A stretch of DNA of 64,000 bases from Paenibacillus glycanilyticus (GCF_030161375.1 NZ_BSSQ01000006.1:62001-126000); one strand, 5' to 3'; positions 44,086 to 54,330 are shown, counted from the first letter of the stretch. Notes: a model not told the origin generated them from the letters alone. A program made the numbers and translations.

Positions 44086-46464
44086 ATGATTACGAAGCAA
44101 CGTCTAACAACGGCTCCGATTGCGCGGAGCGAGTCAATCCTCCTTGGAGAGAAGTATCGTTTTACCGTATTAACAAGCCGTCTGATCCGCATGGAATATA
44201 ACGAGCAGGGCAAATTCGAAGATTTGCCTTCGCAAACGGTCATTAACCGGGATTTTGCAACGCCGGCATTTGAAGTGTACGAGACAGAGGAGTATTTGGA
44301 GATCCAAACCAGCGAACTGCTGCTTAAATACGACAAAAAAGCCTTCTCGGGCAATGGCCTTTCCGTTCATGTGAACGACATTTCGGGCCGCTATATGAAA
44401 ACTTGGCATTACGGCGAAGTACCGAAAGATTTGAAGGGGACCGCCCGGACGCTTGACGATATTAACGGCGCACTTCCGCTCGAGCCGGGCATTTTATCAA
44501 AGGAAGGGTACGCGCTTCTGGACGACAGCAAATCGCTCGAGAGTACCGAAGACGGCTGGATTTCTCCGAGACTGACGCAGACCATCGATTTATATTTCTT
44601 CGGTTACGGAAGAGACTACTGGCAGGCGTTGAAAGATTTCTACCATCTCACGGGCGCGATGCCGCTCTTGCCGCGGTTTGCGCTTGGCAACTGGTGGAGC
44701 CGTTATCATCCATATAGCGAGCAGGACTACAAAACGTTAATGACCGAATTCAAGAACAAGGAAATTCCTTTTGCGGTATCGGTTATCGATATGGACTGGC
44801 ATATAACGAAGATTGATCCGAAGTACGGAAGCGGCTGGACCGGCTATACCTGGAACAAAGAATTGTTCCCCGATCCGCAAGGCTTCATGGGCTGGCTGCA
44901 TGACCAGAACCTGAAGGTTACGCTCAATTTGCATCCGGCGGACGGCGTTCGTCCAAGCGAAGCGATGTATCCGGAAATGAAGGCGGCGCTTGGCATCGAA
45001 GGCGAACGGAATCCGATGATTCCATTTGATTTCACTGATCCGACCTTTGCGGATGCTTATTTCAAAGTGCTTCATCACCCGTACGAAGAGATGGGCGTAG
45101 ATTTCTGGTGGATCGATTGGCAGCAAGGAGCTCATTCGAAGGTCGAAGGGCTAGATCCGCTCTGGATGCTGAACCACTATCATTATCTCGACAATGCGAA
45201 GCATGGCAAGCGGCCGTTAACGTTCTCCCGTTATGCCGGAGCGGGCAGCCATCGCTACCCGATTGGCTTCTCGGGCGATACGCATGCGACCTGGGAGTCG
45301 CTGCAATTCCAGCCTTATTTCACGGCTAACGCGAGCAATATCGGATACGGCTGGTGGAGTCATGACATCGGCGGGCATATGTACGGCTACAAAGACGATG
45401 AAATGGTGACCCGCTGGATTCAATTCGGCGTATTCTCGCCGATTAACCGTCTGCATAGCTCGGATAACGTATTTTCCGGCAAAGAGCCATGGAATTACGC
45501 ACCGCCGTTTGAACAAGCGATGGAGAAATTCCTGCGTCTCAGACATCGCCTGATTCCGTATCTCTATTCCATGAACAAGCGTGCTCACGAACAAGGCAAG
45601 CCAATCGTCGCGCCGATGTATTATAACAATCCTTGGAATGAAGATGCCTATCAGGTTCAGAATCAATATTATTTCGGAACGGAGCTTATCGTAGCGCCAA
45701 TTACCGAACCGGTTGAACGCCGTTCGCAAGTTGCCGAGGTTAGCGCTTGGCTGCCGGAAGGCGATTGGGTCGATTTCTTCACGGGCCAAATCTACTCCGG
45801 CAATACGCGCGTTACGTTCTACCGGGGCATTAACGAAATTCCGGTGCTTGCGAGAATGGGCAGCATCGTGCCTCTTGCGGATTTAACGACCTTTACTAAT
45901 GCCATTAACAATCCTTCGCAGTTGGAACTGCGGGTGTTCGCCGGCGCTTCCGGACAATTCACGATGTGGGAAGATCACAATAACGAACAATACGGTCAAG
46001 AAAGCTGGTTAGGAACGGAGTATGAGCTGGCTTGGCAAGAGCGTCCGACCTTCACGATCCATCCGGCTCAAGGGGAGCTGGCGGTTGCGCCCGAATATCG
46101 CGATTACCGGATTGTGCTCGTTAACGTGCCGCAGCAGCAAGTAACGGTAACGGTAAATAACGAGTTGGTAGAGGCGGAATACCAATGGAGCAAGCAAGAA
46201 TTGACCATTCTATTGAAGAACGTTCGAAATACCGATATGATTCAAGTGACGCTAGAGCATAATCGGGTAGAAGAGCGGGACAAGTTGAAGCGGGTGTATG
46301 ATTTCCTTCATCGGGCTCAAATCGAATTTAACCTGAAGCTGGAATTATACAACATGATCTGCGGGGAACCGAACTTCTCCAAAGTCGTTAGAAATTTGGA
46401 GAGCCGCAAGCTGGATGCTCATATTGTTGGTACAATAGTAGAGATTCTTGGATCCACGATCTAA
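44086..46464 (+). CDS. Glycoside hydrolase family 31 (alpha-glycosidase)
   Basis: Cytoplasmic retaining alpha-glycosidase of 792 residues. N-terminal beta-sandwich, TIM barrel with the nucleophile Asp344 in FWWIDWQQG and the acid/base Asp398 in FSGDTHATW, then beta domains. Substrates in GH31 include alpha-glucosides and alpha-xylosides; the WIDWQQG form is not the WxDMNE of starch-type alpha-glucosidases, so a different sugar is possible. About 70 residues of charged helix at the C terminus (RVEERDKLKRVYDFLHRAQI onward) are unusual for the family. ATG 44086 has AAGGAG; the longer frame does not. Confidence 0.9.
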   Translation: MITKQRLTTAPIARSESILLGEKYRFTVLTSRLIRMEYNEQGKFEDLPSQTVINRDFATPAFEVYETEEYLEIQTSELLLKYDKKAFSGNGLSVHVNDISGRYMKTWHYGEVPKDLKGTARTLDDINGALPLEPGILSKEGYALLDDSKSLESTEDGWISPRLTQTIDLYFFGYGRDYWQALKDFYHLTGAMPLLPRFALGNWWSRYHPYSEQDYKTLMTEFKNKEIPFAVSVIDMDWHITKIDPKYGSGWTGYTWNKELFPDPQGFMGWLHDQNLKVTLNLHPADGVRPSEAMYPEMKAALGIEGERNPMIPFDFTDPTFADAYFKVLHHPYEEMGVDFWWIDWQQGAHSKVEGLDPLWMLNHYHYLDNAKHGKRPLTFSRYAGAGSHRYPIGFSGDTHATWESLQFQPYFTANASNIGYGWWSHDIGGHMYGYKDDEMVTRWIQFGVFSPINRLHSSDNVFSGKEPWNYAPPFEQAMEKFLRLRHRLIPYLYSMNKRAHEQGKPIVAPMYYNNPWNEDAYQVQNQYYFGTELIVAPITEPVERRSQVAEVSAWLPEGDWVDFFTGQIYSGNTRVTFYRGINEIPVLARMGSIVPLADLTTFTNAINNPSQLELRVFAGASGQFTMWEDHNNEQYGQESWLGTEYELAWQERPTFTIHPAQGELAVAPEYRDYRIVLVNVPQQQVTVTVNNELVEAEYQWSKQELTILLKNVRNTDMIQVTLEHNRVEERDKLKRVYDFLHRAQIEFNLKLELYNMICGEPNFSKVVRNLESRKLDAHIVGTIVEILGSTI

Positions 46465-46484
46465 CAGGAGGGCATTTGGGAGTT

Positions 46485-48239
46485 ATGGCGAGTAAATTTG
46501 AAATCAAAGAGCAGTTTTATTTGAACGATAAGCCTTTCAAAATCATCTCGGGAGCAATTCATTATTTCCGCGTCGTGCCGCAGTATTGGCGTGACCGTCT
46601 CGAGAAGCTGAAGCTCATGGGATGCAACACGGTTGAAACGTACGTGCCTTGGAATATGCACGAGCCGCAAGAGGGAAGTTACGCTTTCGAGGATGGTCTT
46701 AACCTGAGAGAGTTCATCGCAACGGCGCAAGAAGTAGGGTTGTTCGTTATTTTGCGTCCGGCGCCTTACATTTGCGCGGAATGGGAGTTTGGAGGTTTGC
46801 CTTATTGGCTGCTGAAGGATCCTATGATGAAGCTGCGGTTCAGCTATCCGCCTTACATGGAGAAAGTGAGCCGTTACTTCGAACATCTGCTTCCGCAAGT
46901 CTTGGACATGCAAATTACGCATGGCGGACCGATTATCTTGATGCAAGTGGAGAATGAATACGGCGGTTACGCGAACGACAAGACTTACATGAAACAATTA
47001 GCGGACTTAATGATTGAAAAAGGCGTGAACGTGCCTTTGGTCACATCGGACGGTCCGTGGCATGATATGCTGGAGAACGGTTCGATCCCGGATCAAGCTC
47101 TTCCTACTATTAACTGCGGCTCTAAGATCAAAGAGCATTTCAAGCGGTTAAGGGAGTTCCACGGCACGGAAAAACCGCTTATGGTTATGGAGTTCTGGAT
47201 CGGTTGGTTTGACGCTTGGGGAGACGAGAAGCATCACACAACCGACGGGGACAGTGCCGCACAAGAGCTTGCGGATATTCTCGAAGAAGGTTCGGTTAAT
47301 ATCTACATGTTCCATGGCGGCACGAACTTTGGCTTCACAAGTGGCGCGAACTACTACGAGAAGCTGGCTCCGGACGTAACAAGCTATGATTACGATGCCT
47401 TGCTGACCGAGTGGGGCGACATTACGCCGAAGTATGAATTGTTTAAAAAGGTAATTAGCCAGCATGCGGAGATCCCGGATTTTCCGTTGTCGACGGTTAT
47501 TAAGAAAGCCGCTTATGGCGAGTTGAAGGTAACGAATCGGGTATCTTTATTCGCAACGTTAGATACTTTGAGCGCGGGCGTGCATTCCGCTTATCCGCTG
47601 ACGATGGAAGAATTGAACCAGAGCACGGGTTATATTTATTATCGCAGCAACATTGGTCCAGCTCGCCGCATTGAGGATTACCGCTTGATCACGTGTATGG
47701 ACCGTGCGCATACCTTCATTAATAACGAGCTCAAGCTGACGCAATACGATCATGAGATCGGCGTTAAGCAGGAGCTGGAACTGACCGCCCCTAGTAATGA
47801 ACTGGGCATTCTCGTTGAGAACATGGGACGCGTCAATTATTCCGTGAAGATGAACCATCAGCATAAGGGCATCAAAGACGGCGTTATCGTGAACGGAGCT
47901 TTCCATAGCGAGTGGGATATGTTCAGCTTGCCGATGGACAACCTGGACCAAGTGGATTTCTCCAAAGGGTACAGTGAAGGCCAGCCAAGCTTCTCCCGTT
48001 TTGAGTTTGACGTGGAAGAAGCGGGCGATACTTTCGTTGATGTAACGGGCTGGGGCAAAGGGTTCGTAGTCGTGAACGGCTTTAACATCGGCCGCTTCTG
48101 GGAGATTGGCCCGCAAGCGCGCCTGTACGTGCCTGCACCAATCCTGAGAGTGGGCAAGAACGAGATTATCGTATTTGAATCGGACGGTAAAGTTGCGGAT
48201 TCGATTATCCTTACGGATGAGCCGAAGCTGAGCTTGTAA
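46485..48239 (+). CDS. Glycoside hydrolase family 35 (beta-galactosidase)
   Basis: Cytoplasmic beta-galactosidase of 584 residues, no signal peptide. GH35 landmarks: RPAPYICAEWEFGGLPYWLL, acid/base Glu158 in VENEYGG, nucleophile Glu236 in MEFWIGWFDAWG; jelly-roll domains follow with GWGKGFVVVNGFNIGRFWEI. TTG at 46476 is 3-4 bases from AGGAGGG and ATG at 46485 is 12-13 bases away; ATG is listed but the TTG is possible. Last gene of the operon; together with the alpha-glycosidase it would trim galactose-bearing oligosaccharides after import. Confidence 0.92.
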   Translation: MASKFEIKEQFYLNDKPFKIISGAIHYFRVVPQYWRDRLEKLKLMGCNTVETYVPWNMHEPQEGSYAFEDGLNLREFIATAQEVGLFVILRPAPYICAEWEFGGLPYWLLKDPMMKLRFSYPPYMEKVSRYFEHLLPQVLDMQITHGGPIILMQVENEYGGYANDKTYMKQLADLMIEKGVNVPLVTSDGPWHDMLENGSIPDQALPTINCGSKIKEHFKRLREFHGTEKPLMVMEFWIGWFDAWGDEKHHTTDGDSAAQELADILEEGSVNIYMFHGGTNFGFTSGANYYEKLAPDVTSYDYDALLTEWGDITPKYELFKKVISQHAEIPDFPLSTVIKKAAYGELKVTNRVSLFATLDTLSAGVHSAYPLTMEELNQSTGYIYYRSNIGPARRIEDYRLITCMDRAHTFINNELKLTQYDHEIGVKQELELTAPSNELGILVENMGRVNYSVKMNHQHKGIKDGVIVNGAFHSEWDMFSLPMDNLDQVDFSKGYSEGQPSFSRFEFDVEEAGDTFVDVTGWGKGFVVVNGFNIGRFWEIGPQARLYVPAPILRVGKNEIIVFESDGKVADSIILTDEPKLSL

Positions 48240-48246
48240 GAACGGG

Positions 48247-48285
48247 AAGCCCCTGGGGAGCGTGATGCTCTCCGGGGGCTTTTTT
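48247..48285 (+). terminator. Terminator of the glycan operon
   Basis: Fifteen-bp stem AAGCCCCTGGGGAGC / GCTCTCCGGGGGCTT with two wobble pairs, loop GTGAT, then six T. Confidence 0.92.
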
Positions 48286-48326
48286 GCGTTAGCGCGCCGG
48301 CTGCCGCCAACTAGCTAATGAGGACC

Positions 48327-48416
48327 GGGCTAGCTGAGCTAACCGAGCTAGTCGAGCTAACCGAGCTAACCGAGCAAGCTGAGCTAACCGAGCTAACCGA
48401 GCTAACCGAGCTAGCT
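48327..48416. repeat. Tandem array of ten 9-bp units
   Basis: Units of consensus GAGCTAACC; variants GGGCTAGCT, GAGCTAGTC, GAGCAAGCT and GAGCTAGCT occur. It follows the glycan operon terminator and is 32 bases from the 182-bp element. Confidence 0.92.
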
Positions 48417-48448
48417 ATCAAACAAACTAACTACCGAGATTGAGCTAC

Positions 48449-48630
48449 GTTGCACGAAGTGCAGCATAATGGGCCGAAATAGGGGGGAGGAGCGAATATG
48501 CTGCACTGAATGCAGTATATATCGGGAATTTGGTTCATTTTGGCCGATATACGCGGAATATACTGGAATCCATGCAGGATAAACCGGGTTACTGGGCTCT
48601 CGAGCGCTCATATGCTGCATTTGGTGCAAC
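48449..48630. repeat. 182-bp four-module intergenic element, copy 2
   Basis: Starts GTTGCACGAAGTGCAGCATA and ends with its near inverse TATGCTGCATTTGGTGCAAC (16 of 20 positions pair). Internal modules ATGCTGCACTGAATGCAGTA near 48500 and ATACTGGAATCCATGCAGGA near 48560. Same length and module spacing as the copy at 16789. The gap 48240-48773 holds no gene. Confidence 0.82.
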
Positions 48631-48773
48631 GCAGGCAATAAGGGCGGGTGCTTTATAGGGCTTAAGAGAAATGCTTCTTTCCGATCAAGTGTGGGGAAGG
48701 GTGGCAGTCCAAGTGTGGAGTTTGTGCTGGATGAAATCCAAACATGAGTGAGAGGAGTGCATATGCACCCTTT

Positions 48774-49034
48774 CTAGATTTCATTGTCTTTGTTGGTTTC
48801 CTGAATCCGTTTCTGTTGTCGATAACGCGCAATGGCAACGGGTAAATTCAAGGCTCCCATAAGGAAGCAGCTAATTAATGGCACTACTTGAGGAAAAGTG
48901 AAGTAATGCGATTTGCCGTCGCCAACGGGTCCGATTTTCGGTTGATGCATATCCCACAACATATATAGCGAGAAGATGATCGGCAACAAAAGGCATACGA
49001 TACTTGAAATAATATGGATGATAGATCTAGTCAC
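48774..49034 (-). CDS. Small two-helix membrane protein
   Basis: Eighty-six residues with helices at about 5-29 and 45-68, a polar loop HQPKIGPVGDGKSHYFTFPQ between them and a basic, charged C terminus (RYRQQKRIQETNKD). GTG start with AAGGAG ten bases upstream. Function unknown. The 275-base gap to the next gene is A/T-rich in part and shows no other gene. Confidence 0.6.
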   Translation of the reverse strand: MTRSIIHIISSIVCLLLPIIFSLYMLWDMHQPKIGPVGDGKSHYFTFPQVVPLISCFLMGALNLPVAIARYRQQKRIQETNKDNEI

Positions 49035-49309
49035 AGGCGCTTATCTCCTTCTGCTTATCGGTTTAGTTCATATAAATATTCGGTCCACAATAGGGAGTTC
49101 CTTTATTTGTAAGATGCTTTCCCCCTTCAAATCCCCCCCCTCAAAAATGAACGAAAACTTTCATCATACGAAAAATAATAGTTTTTTACTAAACCTCCAT
49201 ATCCCCATAACATGCGGCTTACATTCGGGCTCTATGATTTGACATGTAGAGAAAAACATATGAGGATGAGGCCGTGGAGAGCCCATCTATCTAGGAGGAA
49301 GCTATCCTT

Positions 49310-50545
49310 ATGTTGAACCGTTTCCCGAAGAAAAAGCCAGCCTTAGTCTTACTTACAGCCGTATCCGCTATGACAATCATGTCCGCATGCGGAGCAGACA
49401 ACAGCTCGAATACACTCTCGAACGCCGTTCCGACAGATCCGCCGGCCAGCACGGATACTAACGCTAACGCATCAACGGCGCCTGCCGCGGACGCATCCTC
49501 TGCTCCGGCAGCCGAGTCGGTCGACGACTTGTACGCGAAAGCGAAGGAAGATGGCAAGCTGATCGTTTATTCTACCTCCGGACGCGCGAACGACGCGGCG
49601 GAAACTTTTATGAAGCAATACCCGGGCATTAAGGTTGAGGTCAGCAAGGTGAAGTCCGACGAGATGATGGACAAGGTAAGCAAAGAGCAGGACGCGGGAC
49701 AGTTCAACCCGGACGTTATTATTACGAAGGAAGTTAGCGGGGCGGTTGAGGAAGAGATGGTCATGACGGGCCGCTACCTCAAATACTTGCCGGAGGATAT
49801 CGCGCCGATGGTCGACGAGCCTTACCGCACGCAAGCGGAAGCTTATGCGAACTACGTGGAGTTCCGAACTCTTTTCTACAATAAATCTACATACGCGGAA
49901 GCGCCCGTAACGAACTGGTGGGATCTGACGACTCCGGAGTTCAAAGGCAAAGTGTACACGGCCGATCCGCTTAGCTCCCCGGCGTTTATGGACCTGTTCA
50001 CGACGATGGTCATTAACAGCGACGACATGGCGGCGGCTTACAAAGAGAAGTTCGGCAAGGACATCGTCCTGAACGGTACGGACAATGCGGGCTACGAGTT
50101 CATCCAAGAGTTGTTCGACAACGGCCTTATCGTGTTAAAAGGAAGCGACGACGTCCTCGACGCCATCGGCAAAGCAAAGAGCGACGCTCTTGGCCTGGCG
50201 GTATCCGGCGACGTATCGAAGAACGAAGAGAAGGGCTGGACGATTGCCCCGATCTATGACATTAAGCCGAAAACATCGGTTCCGGATTCCGGGTACTTTT
50301 TCATCGCAAACAAAGCTCCTCACGAAGCAGCCGCGAAGCTGTTCATCCGCTGGATGATGGGCGAGAAGGAAGGCACGGGCGAAGGCTTGGCTCCGTTCAA
50401 CGAAGTGGGCTCATGGGTACCGCGTTCGGACGTGAAGACGAAGAACGATATCTCGTTCGAATCGCTCAACCTGTGGCTGTTCGATGGGGATGCGTTGTAC
50501 AAAACCGCACCGAAAGTACGCGACTTCTGGATTAAGCAAAAATAA
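49310..50545 (+). CDS. Binding lipoprotein of FbpA/AfuA type (SBP family 1)
   Basis: Extracytoplasmic lipoprotein of 411 residues. Lipobox IMSAC (Cys27), then an Ala/Ser/Thr tether to about 72. The mature chain begins KEDGKLIVYSTSGRANDAAE and continues with FNPDVIITKEVSGAVEEEM, ATYAEAPVTNWWDLTTPEF-like segments, as in Fe3+, thiamine or sugar-phosphate binding proteins. The paired tyrosines that hold iron in FbpA are not evident, which with the downstream PHP and RpiR genes argues for an organic phosphate ligand (inference). Confidence 0.88.
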   Translation: MLNRFPKKKPALVLLTAVSAMTIMSACGADNSSNTLSNAVPTDPPASTDTNANASTAPAADASSAPAAESVDDLYAKAKEDGKLIVYSTSGRANDAAETFMKQYPGIKVEVSKVKSDEMMDKVSKEQDAGQFNPDVIITKEVSGAVEEEMVMTGRYLKYLPEDIAPMVDEPYRTQAEAYANYVEFRTLFYNKSTYAEAPVTNWWDLTTPEFKGKVYTADPLSSPAFMDLFTTMVINSDDMAAAYKEKFGKDIVLNGTDNAGYEFIQELFDNGLIVLKGSDDVLDAIGKAKSDALGLAVSGDVSKNEEKGWTIAPIYDIKPKTSVPDSGYFFIANKAPHEAAAKLFIRWMMGEKEGTGEGLAPFNEVGSWVPRSDVKTKNDISFESLNLWLFDGDALYKTAPKVRDFWIKQK

Positions 50546-50567
50546 CTGACGCAAGGTGGAGAGAGAA

Positions 50568-52394
50568 TTGGCGAACAAACGGGCGCTAACCGTGAGAAGC
50601 ACGCGGTTCTATAACGGGCTCACTAACTGGCTGAGAAGCCCCGTTCATTTGATCGGGCTGGCGGCGTTACTCTTCCTGGCGTACACGATCGCTTGGCCGG
50701 TCATGAAAATCCTGTATACGACCTTCTTATGGAGGCAGCAGGATGTCCGTCTGACGGGAGAGGCGAACCCGGGGCATTTTACGCTGTATCACTGGACCCG
50801 CGTGCTGGCGAGCGATATGAGCATGAATTTGTTTTATAAGCCGATTCTCAATTCGCTTGGCGTTGGCTTCGCCGTCTCGGCATTGTCGATGCTGATCGGG
50901 TGCGGTCTGGCGTGGCTGGTCGTGCGGACGAATGTTCCGTGGAAAAAAACGATCGCTTTCCTGGCCGTCATCCCGTACCTGCTGCCATCATGGATTATTT
51001 CGCAGGCGTGGCTCACCTTCTTCAAAAACGGCAAAATCGGCGGAACGCCCGGCATTATGGAAGCTCTCCTGCATGTGTCTCCGCCGGACTGGCTGTCCTA
51101 CGGCTTTGTGCCAATCGTGGTGTCCCTGTCCATTCACGACAGCGTGTTTTTCTTCCTCATCGTTGGGGCGGCGCTAAGCTCGATGAACAGCCAACTCGAA
51201 GAGGCGGCAAGCGTGACGGGAGCGGCTCGGTGGACGATTTTGCGGCGGATTGTGTTTCCGCTGGTGTTGCCGTCGATTTTATCCGGTTTTATCCTGATCT
51301 TCACCAAGGCCATCAGCTCCTACGGGGTTCCGGCTCTGCTCGGTACGCCCGTCAACTTCTATATGATCTCGACGATGCTCTATTCCAGCATGCGCTCGCG
51401 GCTGACGACCGAAGCCAATGTGCTTAGCCTGACGCTGATGATCATCTCGATGCTGACGATCTATCTGAACCAGCGGGTAGTGGGGCGGAGGAAAAGCTTC
51501 GTCACGGTTACGGGCAAAGACAGCGCCAGAACGCTGACTTCTCTTGGACGGTGGAGATATCCGGCGGCGGGGACGGCGGCGGTTGTGATGATTCTGATCT
51601 CCGTGGTGCCGCTGCTCGTGCTGCTGTTCCAGTCTTTTATGCTGAAGGAAGGCGTCTATTCGCTCAGCAATTTCACCACGCATTACTGGTGGGGCGGCTC
51701 CGATCCGGACATTAACACCGGTGAGAAGGGCGTCCTGCACAACGATATTTTTATGCTCGCGCTCAAAAATTCCCTGTATATCGCGGGGGTCGCTTCCGTC
51801 ATTGCGGCGGTGATCGGGCTTGTGCTCGGTTATGTAGTAGCGAGGGGCAGACAGTCGTGGATCGGGCGAATGGTGGATCAGGTGTCTTTCCTGCCGTATC
51901 TCATTCCGGGCATCTCGCTTGCTGCGATTTACATCTCGATGTTTGCGAAACCAACCTTAATTATTCCGGCTTTGTACGGGACAATTACGTTACTTATCTT
52001 AATTACCGTCGTGAAAGAACTGCCGTTCACCGTCAAAGCGGGCAGCGCTTCGATGATGCAGATCGGGAAGGAGCTGGAGGAAGCGGCGCAGATTAGCGGG
52101 GCTTCGTGGTTTACGAGGTTCCGAAGGATACTGCTGCCACTGAATCAGAAAAGCTTAATGTCGGCGTTCCTCCTCGTATTTATCGGGGCGATGAAGGAGA
52201 TGGAGCTGATTATTCTGCTCATCACTCCGCGTACGGAGACGCTGACGACCATTACCTTCTATTATGCCGAGAAGGGTTATGAGCAGCTGACGAATGTCAT
52301 CCTGATGATCATTATTGCGATCGTCATTACGGTATATTTCCTCGCGGTGAAATTCGGCAAAGCCGACCTGACGCAAGGGATTGGAGGGCAATAA
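50568..52394 (+). CDS. Double-length ABC permease, FbpB/AfuB type
   Basis: Membrane protein of 608 residues with about 12 helices: two fused permease units, each with a coupling loop (EEAASVTGAARWTILRRIVF and EEAAQISGASWFTRFRRILL). This fused form is standard for Fe3+/sugar-phosphate-type systems and makes a complete pore in one chain. Start choice: GTG 50556 has no good site, whereas TTG 50568 lies 6 bases after GGTGGAGAG. It is 2 bases from the ATPase gene. Confidence 0.9.
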   Translation: MANKRALTVRSTRFYNGLTNWLRSPVHLIGLAALLFLAYTIAWPVMKILYTTFLWRQQDVRLTGEANPGHFTLYHWTRVLASDMSMNLFYKPILNSLGVGFAVSALSMLIGCGLAWLVVRTNVPWKKTIAFLAVIPYLLPSWIISQAWLTFFKNGKIGGTPGIMEALLHVSPPDWLSYGFVPIVVSLSIHDSVFFFLIVGAALSSMNSQLEEAASVTGAARWTILRRIVFPLVLPSILSGFILIFTKAISSYGVPALLGTPVNFYMISTMLYSSMRSRLTTEANVLSLTLMIISMLTIYLNQRVVGRRKSFVTVTGKDSARTLTSLGRWRYPAAGTAAVVMILISVVPLLVLLFQSFMLKEGVYSLSNFTTHYWWGGSDPDINTGEKGVLHNDIFMLALKNSLYIAGVASVIAAVIGLVLGYVVARGRQSWIGRMVDQVSFLPYLIPGISLAAIYISMFAKPTLIIPALYGTITLLILITVVKELPFTVKAGSASMMQIGKELEEAAQISGASWFTRFRRILLPLNQKSLMSAFLLVFIGAMKEMELIILLITPRTETLTTITFYYAEKGYEQLTNVILMIIIAIVITVYFLAVKFGKADLTQGIGGQ

Positions 52395-52396
52395 CC

Positions 52397-53572
52397 ATGA
52401 ATGCAATCGAGCTGCAGGGCATCCATGTCGCTTTGGATGGAAAGCAGGTTCTTCACAATATTGAGTTAACGATCAAGCAAGGGGACTTCATGACGTTCCT
52501 CGGGCCATCCGGTTGCGGCAAAACCACGCTGCTCCGCACCATCGCCGGCCTGCAAAAAGCCGACGCCGGAACGATCACGATCAGTGGACGCGAAGTCGCA
52601 AACGGCGAGACGCAATTCCATATGGAGCCGTCGAAGCGCAGGCTAAGCCTGGTCTTCCAGAGTTATGCGTTGTGGCCGCATATGACCGTCTACGAAAATG
52701 TCGCCTTTGGTCTTCAAGTACGGAAGCTGGCGAAGGCGGTTGTACGCGAAAAGGTCGAGGCTGCGCTAGGCAAAATGCGCATCGCCGAGCTTGCCGGCCG
52801 CTACCCAAGCGAGCTGTCCGGAGGCCAGCAGCAACGCGTCGCCATCGCCCGCGCTATTGTCACCGAGCCGGATATTCTCCTGCTCGACGAGCCGCTGTCG
52901 AACCTCGATGCCAAGCTGCGCGTCGAGATGCGCGCCGAGCTGAAGCGGCTCCATCAGGAGCTGAACACGACCGTCATCTACGTCACGCATGACCAGCATG
53001 AGGCGATGACATTGTCGACGAAGGTTGCGGTCTTTTTCGGCGGACAGATCGTCCAGCTAGATAAACCGCGCGAGCTGTATAAGCGTCCAAACACGCTTCA
53101 AGTCGCCGAGTTTATCGGAAGCGCGGGGATGCAAATGAACCGGCTGGAGGGAGTTGTCCGTACAGACGAGGAAGGACTCAGTTGGCTGGAGACGCCGGTG
53201 GTGTTGATTCCTCTTGGAGGTGATGGATCCACTATGCAAGACGGGCAGGAAGTGGTGCTTACCGTTAGGCCGGAGGATATCCGGCTGTACGAGGAGCGCC
53301 GTCCGGGCAGCATCGCGATGTCGGTGTCGGCGGTATTCCCATCCGGTGCAGAGACGCTTGTCCAGTTGGACACCGCAGGCATGTCATTGATGGCCCGCGT
53401 CATCGGCGAGTCCGAGTATGAACCGGGCACCACCCTATATGCCGTGCTTCGCCAGGAGCAGATGAACGCTTACGATAAGAAGACAGGTATCCGAATGGAA
53501 TTACAATATGTAACACACAACAATGAACCGGGGGAATCCACTCATGAAGATCGACTTTCATATTCACGTTAA
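52397..53572 (+). CDS. ABC transporter ATP-binding protein, FbpC/PotA type
   Basis: ATPase of 391 residues: Walker A GPSGCGKT at 36-43, signature LSGGQQQR, Walker [12 protein letters not shown], switch THDQHEA, and a C-terminal TOBE domain (about 290-365: [20 protein letters not shown]). Unlike the sugar permease loci in this window, this importer has its own ATPase. It overlaps the PHP gene by 29 bases. Confidence 0.93.
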   Translation: MNAIELQGIHVALDGKQVLHNIELTIKQGDFMTFLGPSGCGKTTLLRTIAGLQKADAGTITISGREVANGETQFHMEPSKRRLSLVFQSYALWPHMTVYENVAFGLQVRKLAKAVVREKVEAALGKMRIAELAGRYPSELSGGQQQRVAIARAIVTEPDILLLDEPLSNLDAKLRVEMRAELKRLHQELNTTVIYVTHDQHEAMTLSTKVAVFFGGQIVQLDKPRELYKRPNTLQVAEFIGSAGMQMNRLEGVVRTDEEGLSWLETPVVLIPLGGDGSTMQDGQEVVLTVRPEDIRLYEERRPGSIAMSVSAVFPSGAETLVQLDTAGMSLMARVIGESEYEPGTTLYAVLRQEQMNAYDKKTGIRMELQYVTHNNEPGESTHEDRLSYSR

Positions 53573-54305
53573 ACTTTCGAAGAAAACCAACTTTGAGATC
53601 GAACATTTTAATAGCATGATTAATGAAGCAAAAGCACATGGACTCGATGCCATAACGCTGACCGAGCATTTCAACACGCACCGCTTCGAGGACGTATACG
53701 GCACGCTCGATAAGATGTATCCTTGCAACAATCACTACTACAATGTCGACGGCTTCAAGCTGTTCACGGGCATGGAAGTCGACGTAGCTGAAGGCGGCCA
53801 TATCCTCGTTAGCGGTCCGAAGGCTAAGCTGCTTGAAGTACGCGCAGTGCTGGAAGATCACCTGACAGCGGATCGTTTTATCGGACTGGAGCGTCTGTTC
53901 GAACTGTGTCACCCGCGCGGCCTGATGGTCATCGGCGGACACCCATACCGCGAATCCAACCATCTCTACCATATCGACAAGGAACTGCTCAAGCGGTTCG
54001 ATGCGTTCGACCTGAACGGCAAAGACTTGCATGAGATCGGCATCCAGGAAAATATCGCGAAAGTACTAACGCTTGGCGCCGAGCTTGGCGTACCGGTTAT
54101 CGCGGGAAGCGACGCGCACCAGATGTTCCAAGTGGGCTGCGTATATAACCAGTTCGATGGAGACTTCGAGACCGTAGCCGAGTTGAAGGAAGCGATTCGT
54201 TCAGGGGCTTACAAGCGTGTCATCACGCCAAGCCTTGACTTGCAGGTACGTGCGGCGAATTACGTGAAGAAGCTGCTCAAGAAGAAAGTCGAAGTTGTAG
54301 TCTAA
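53544..54305 (+). CDS. PHP-domain metal-dependent phosphoesterase
   Basis: Cytoplasmic hydrolase of 253 residues. PHP metal ligands: His6 and His8 in DFHIHVK, the TEHFNTHRF segment, GGHPYRESNHLYH, and DAHQ in AGSDAHQMF. PHP proteins remove phosphate from histidinol phosphate, nucleotides or other phosphoesters. GGGGGA before ATG 53544 sets the start, inside the ATPase gene, so production is coupled to the importer; it probably dephosphorylates or hydrolyses the imported compound. Confidence 0.9.
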   Translation: MKIDFHIHVKLSKKTNFEIEHFNSMINEAKAHGLDAITLTEHFNTHRFEDVYGTLDKMYPCNNHYYNVDGFKLFTGMEVDVAEGGHILVSGPKAKLLEVRAVLEDHLTADRFIGLERLFELCHPRGLMVIGGHPYRESNHLYHIDKELLKRFDAFDLNGKDLHEIGIQENIAKVLTLGAELGVPVIAGSDAHQMFQVGCVYNQFDGDFETVAELKEAIRSGAYKRVITPSLDLQVRAANYVKKLLKKKVEVVV

Positions 54306-54330
54306 CAGGGTGCAGACGGAGGAGAATCGT

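Noticed and set aside
49310..53572. Iron(III) uptake operon
   Set aside because: Family resemblance alone suggests iron, but no Fur-like site was seen and the coupled PHP and RpiR genes fit a phosphorylated organic ligand better. Kept as an alternative only.
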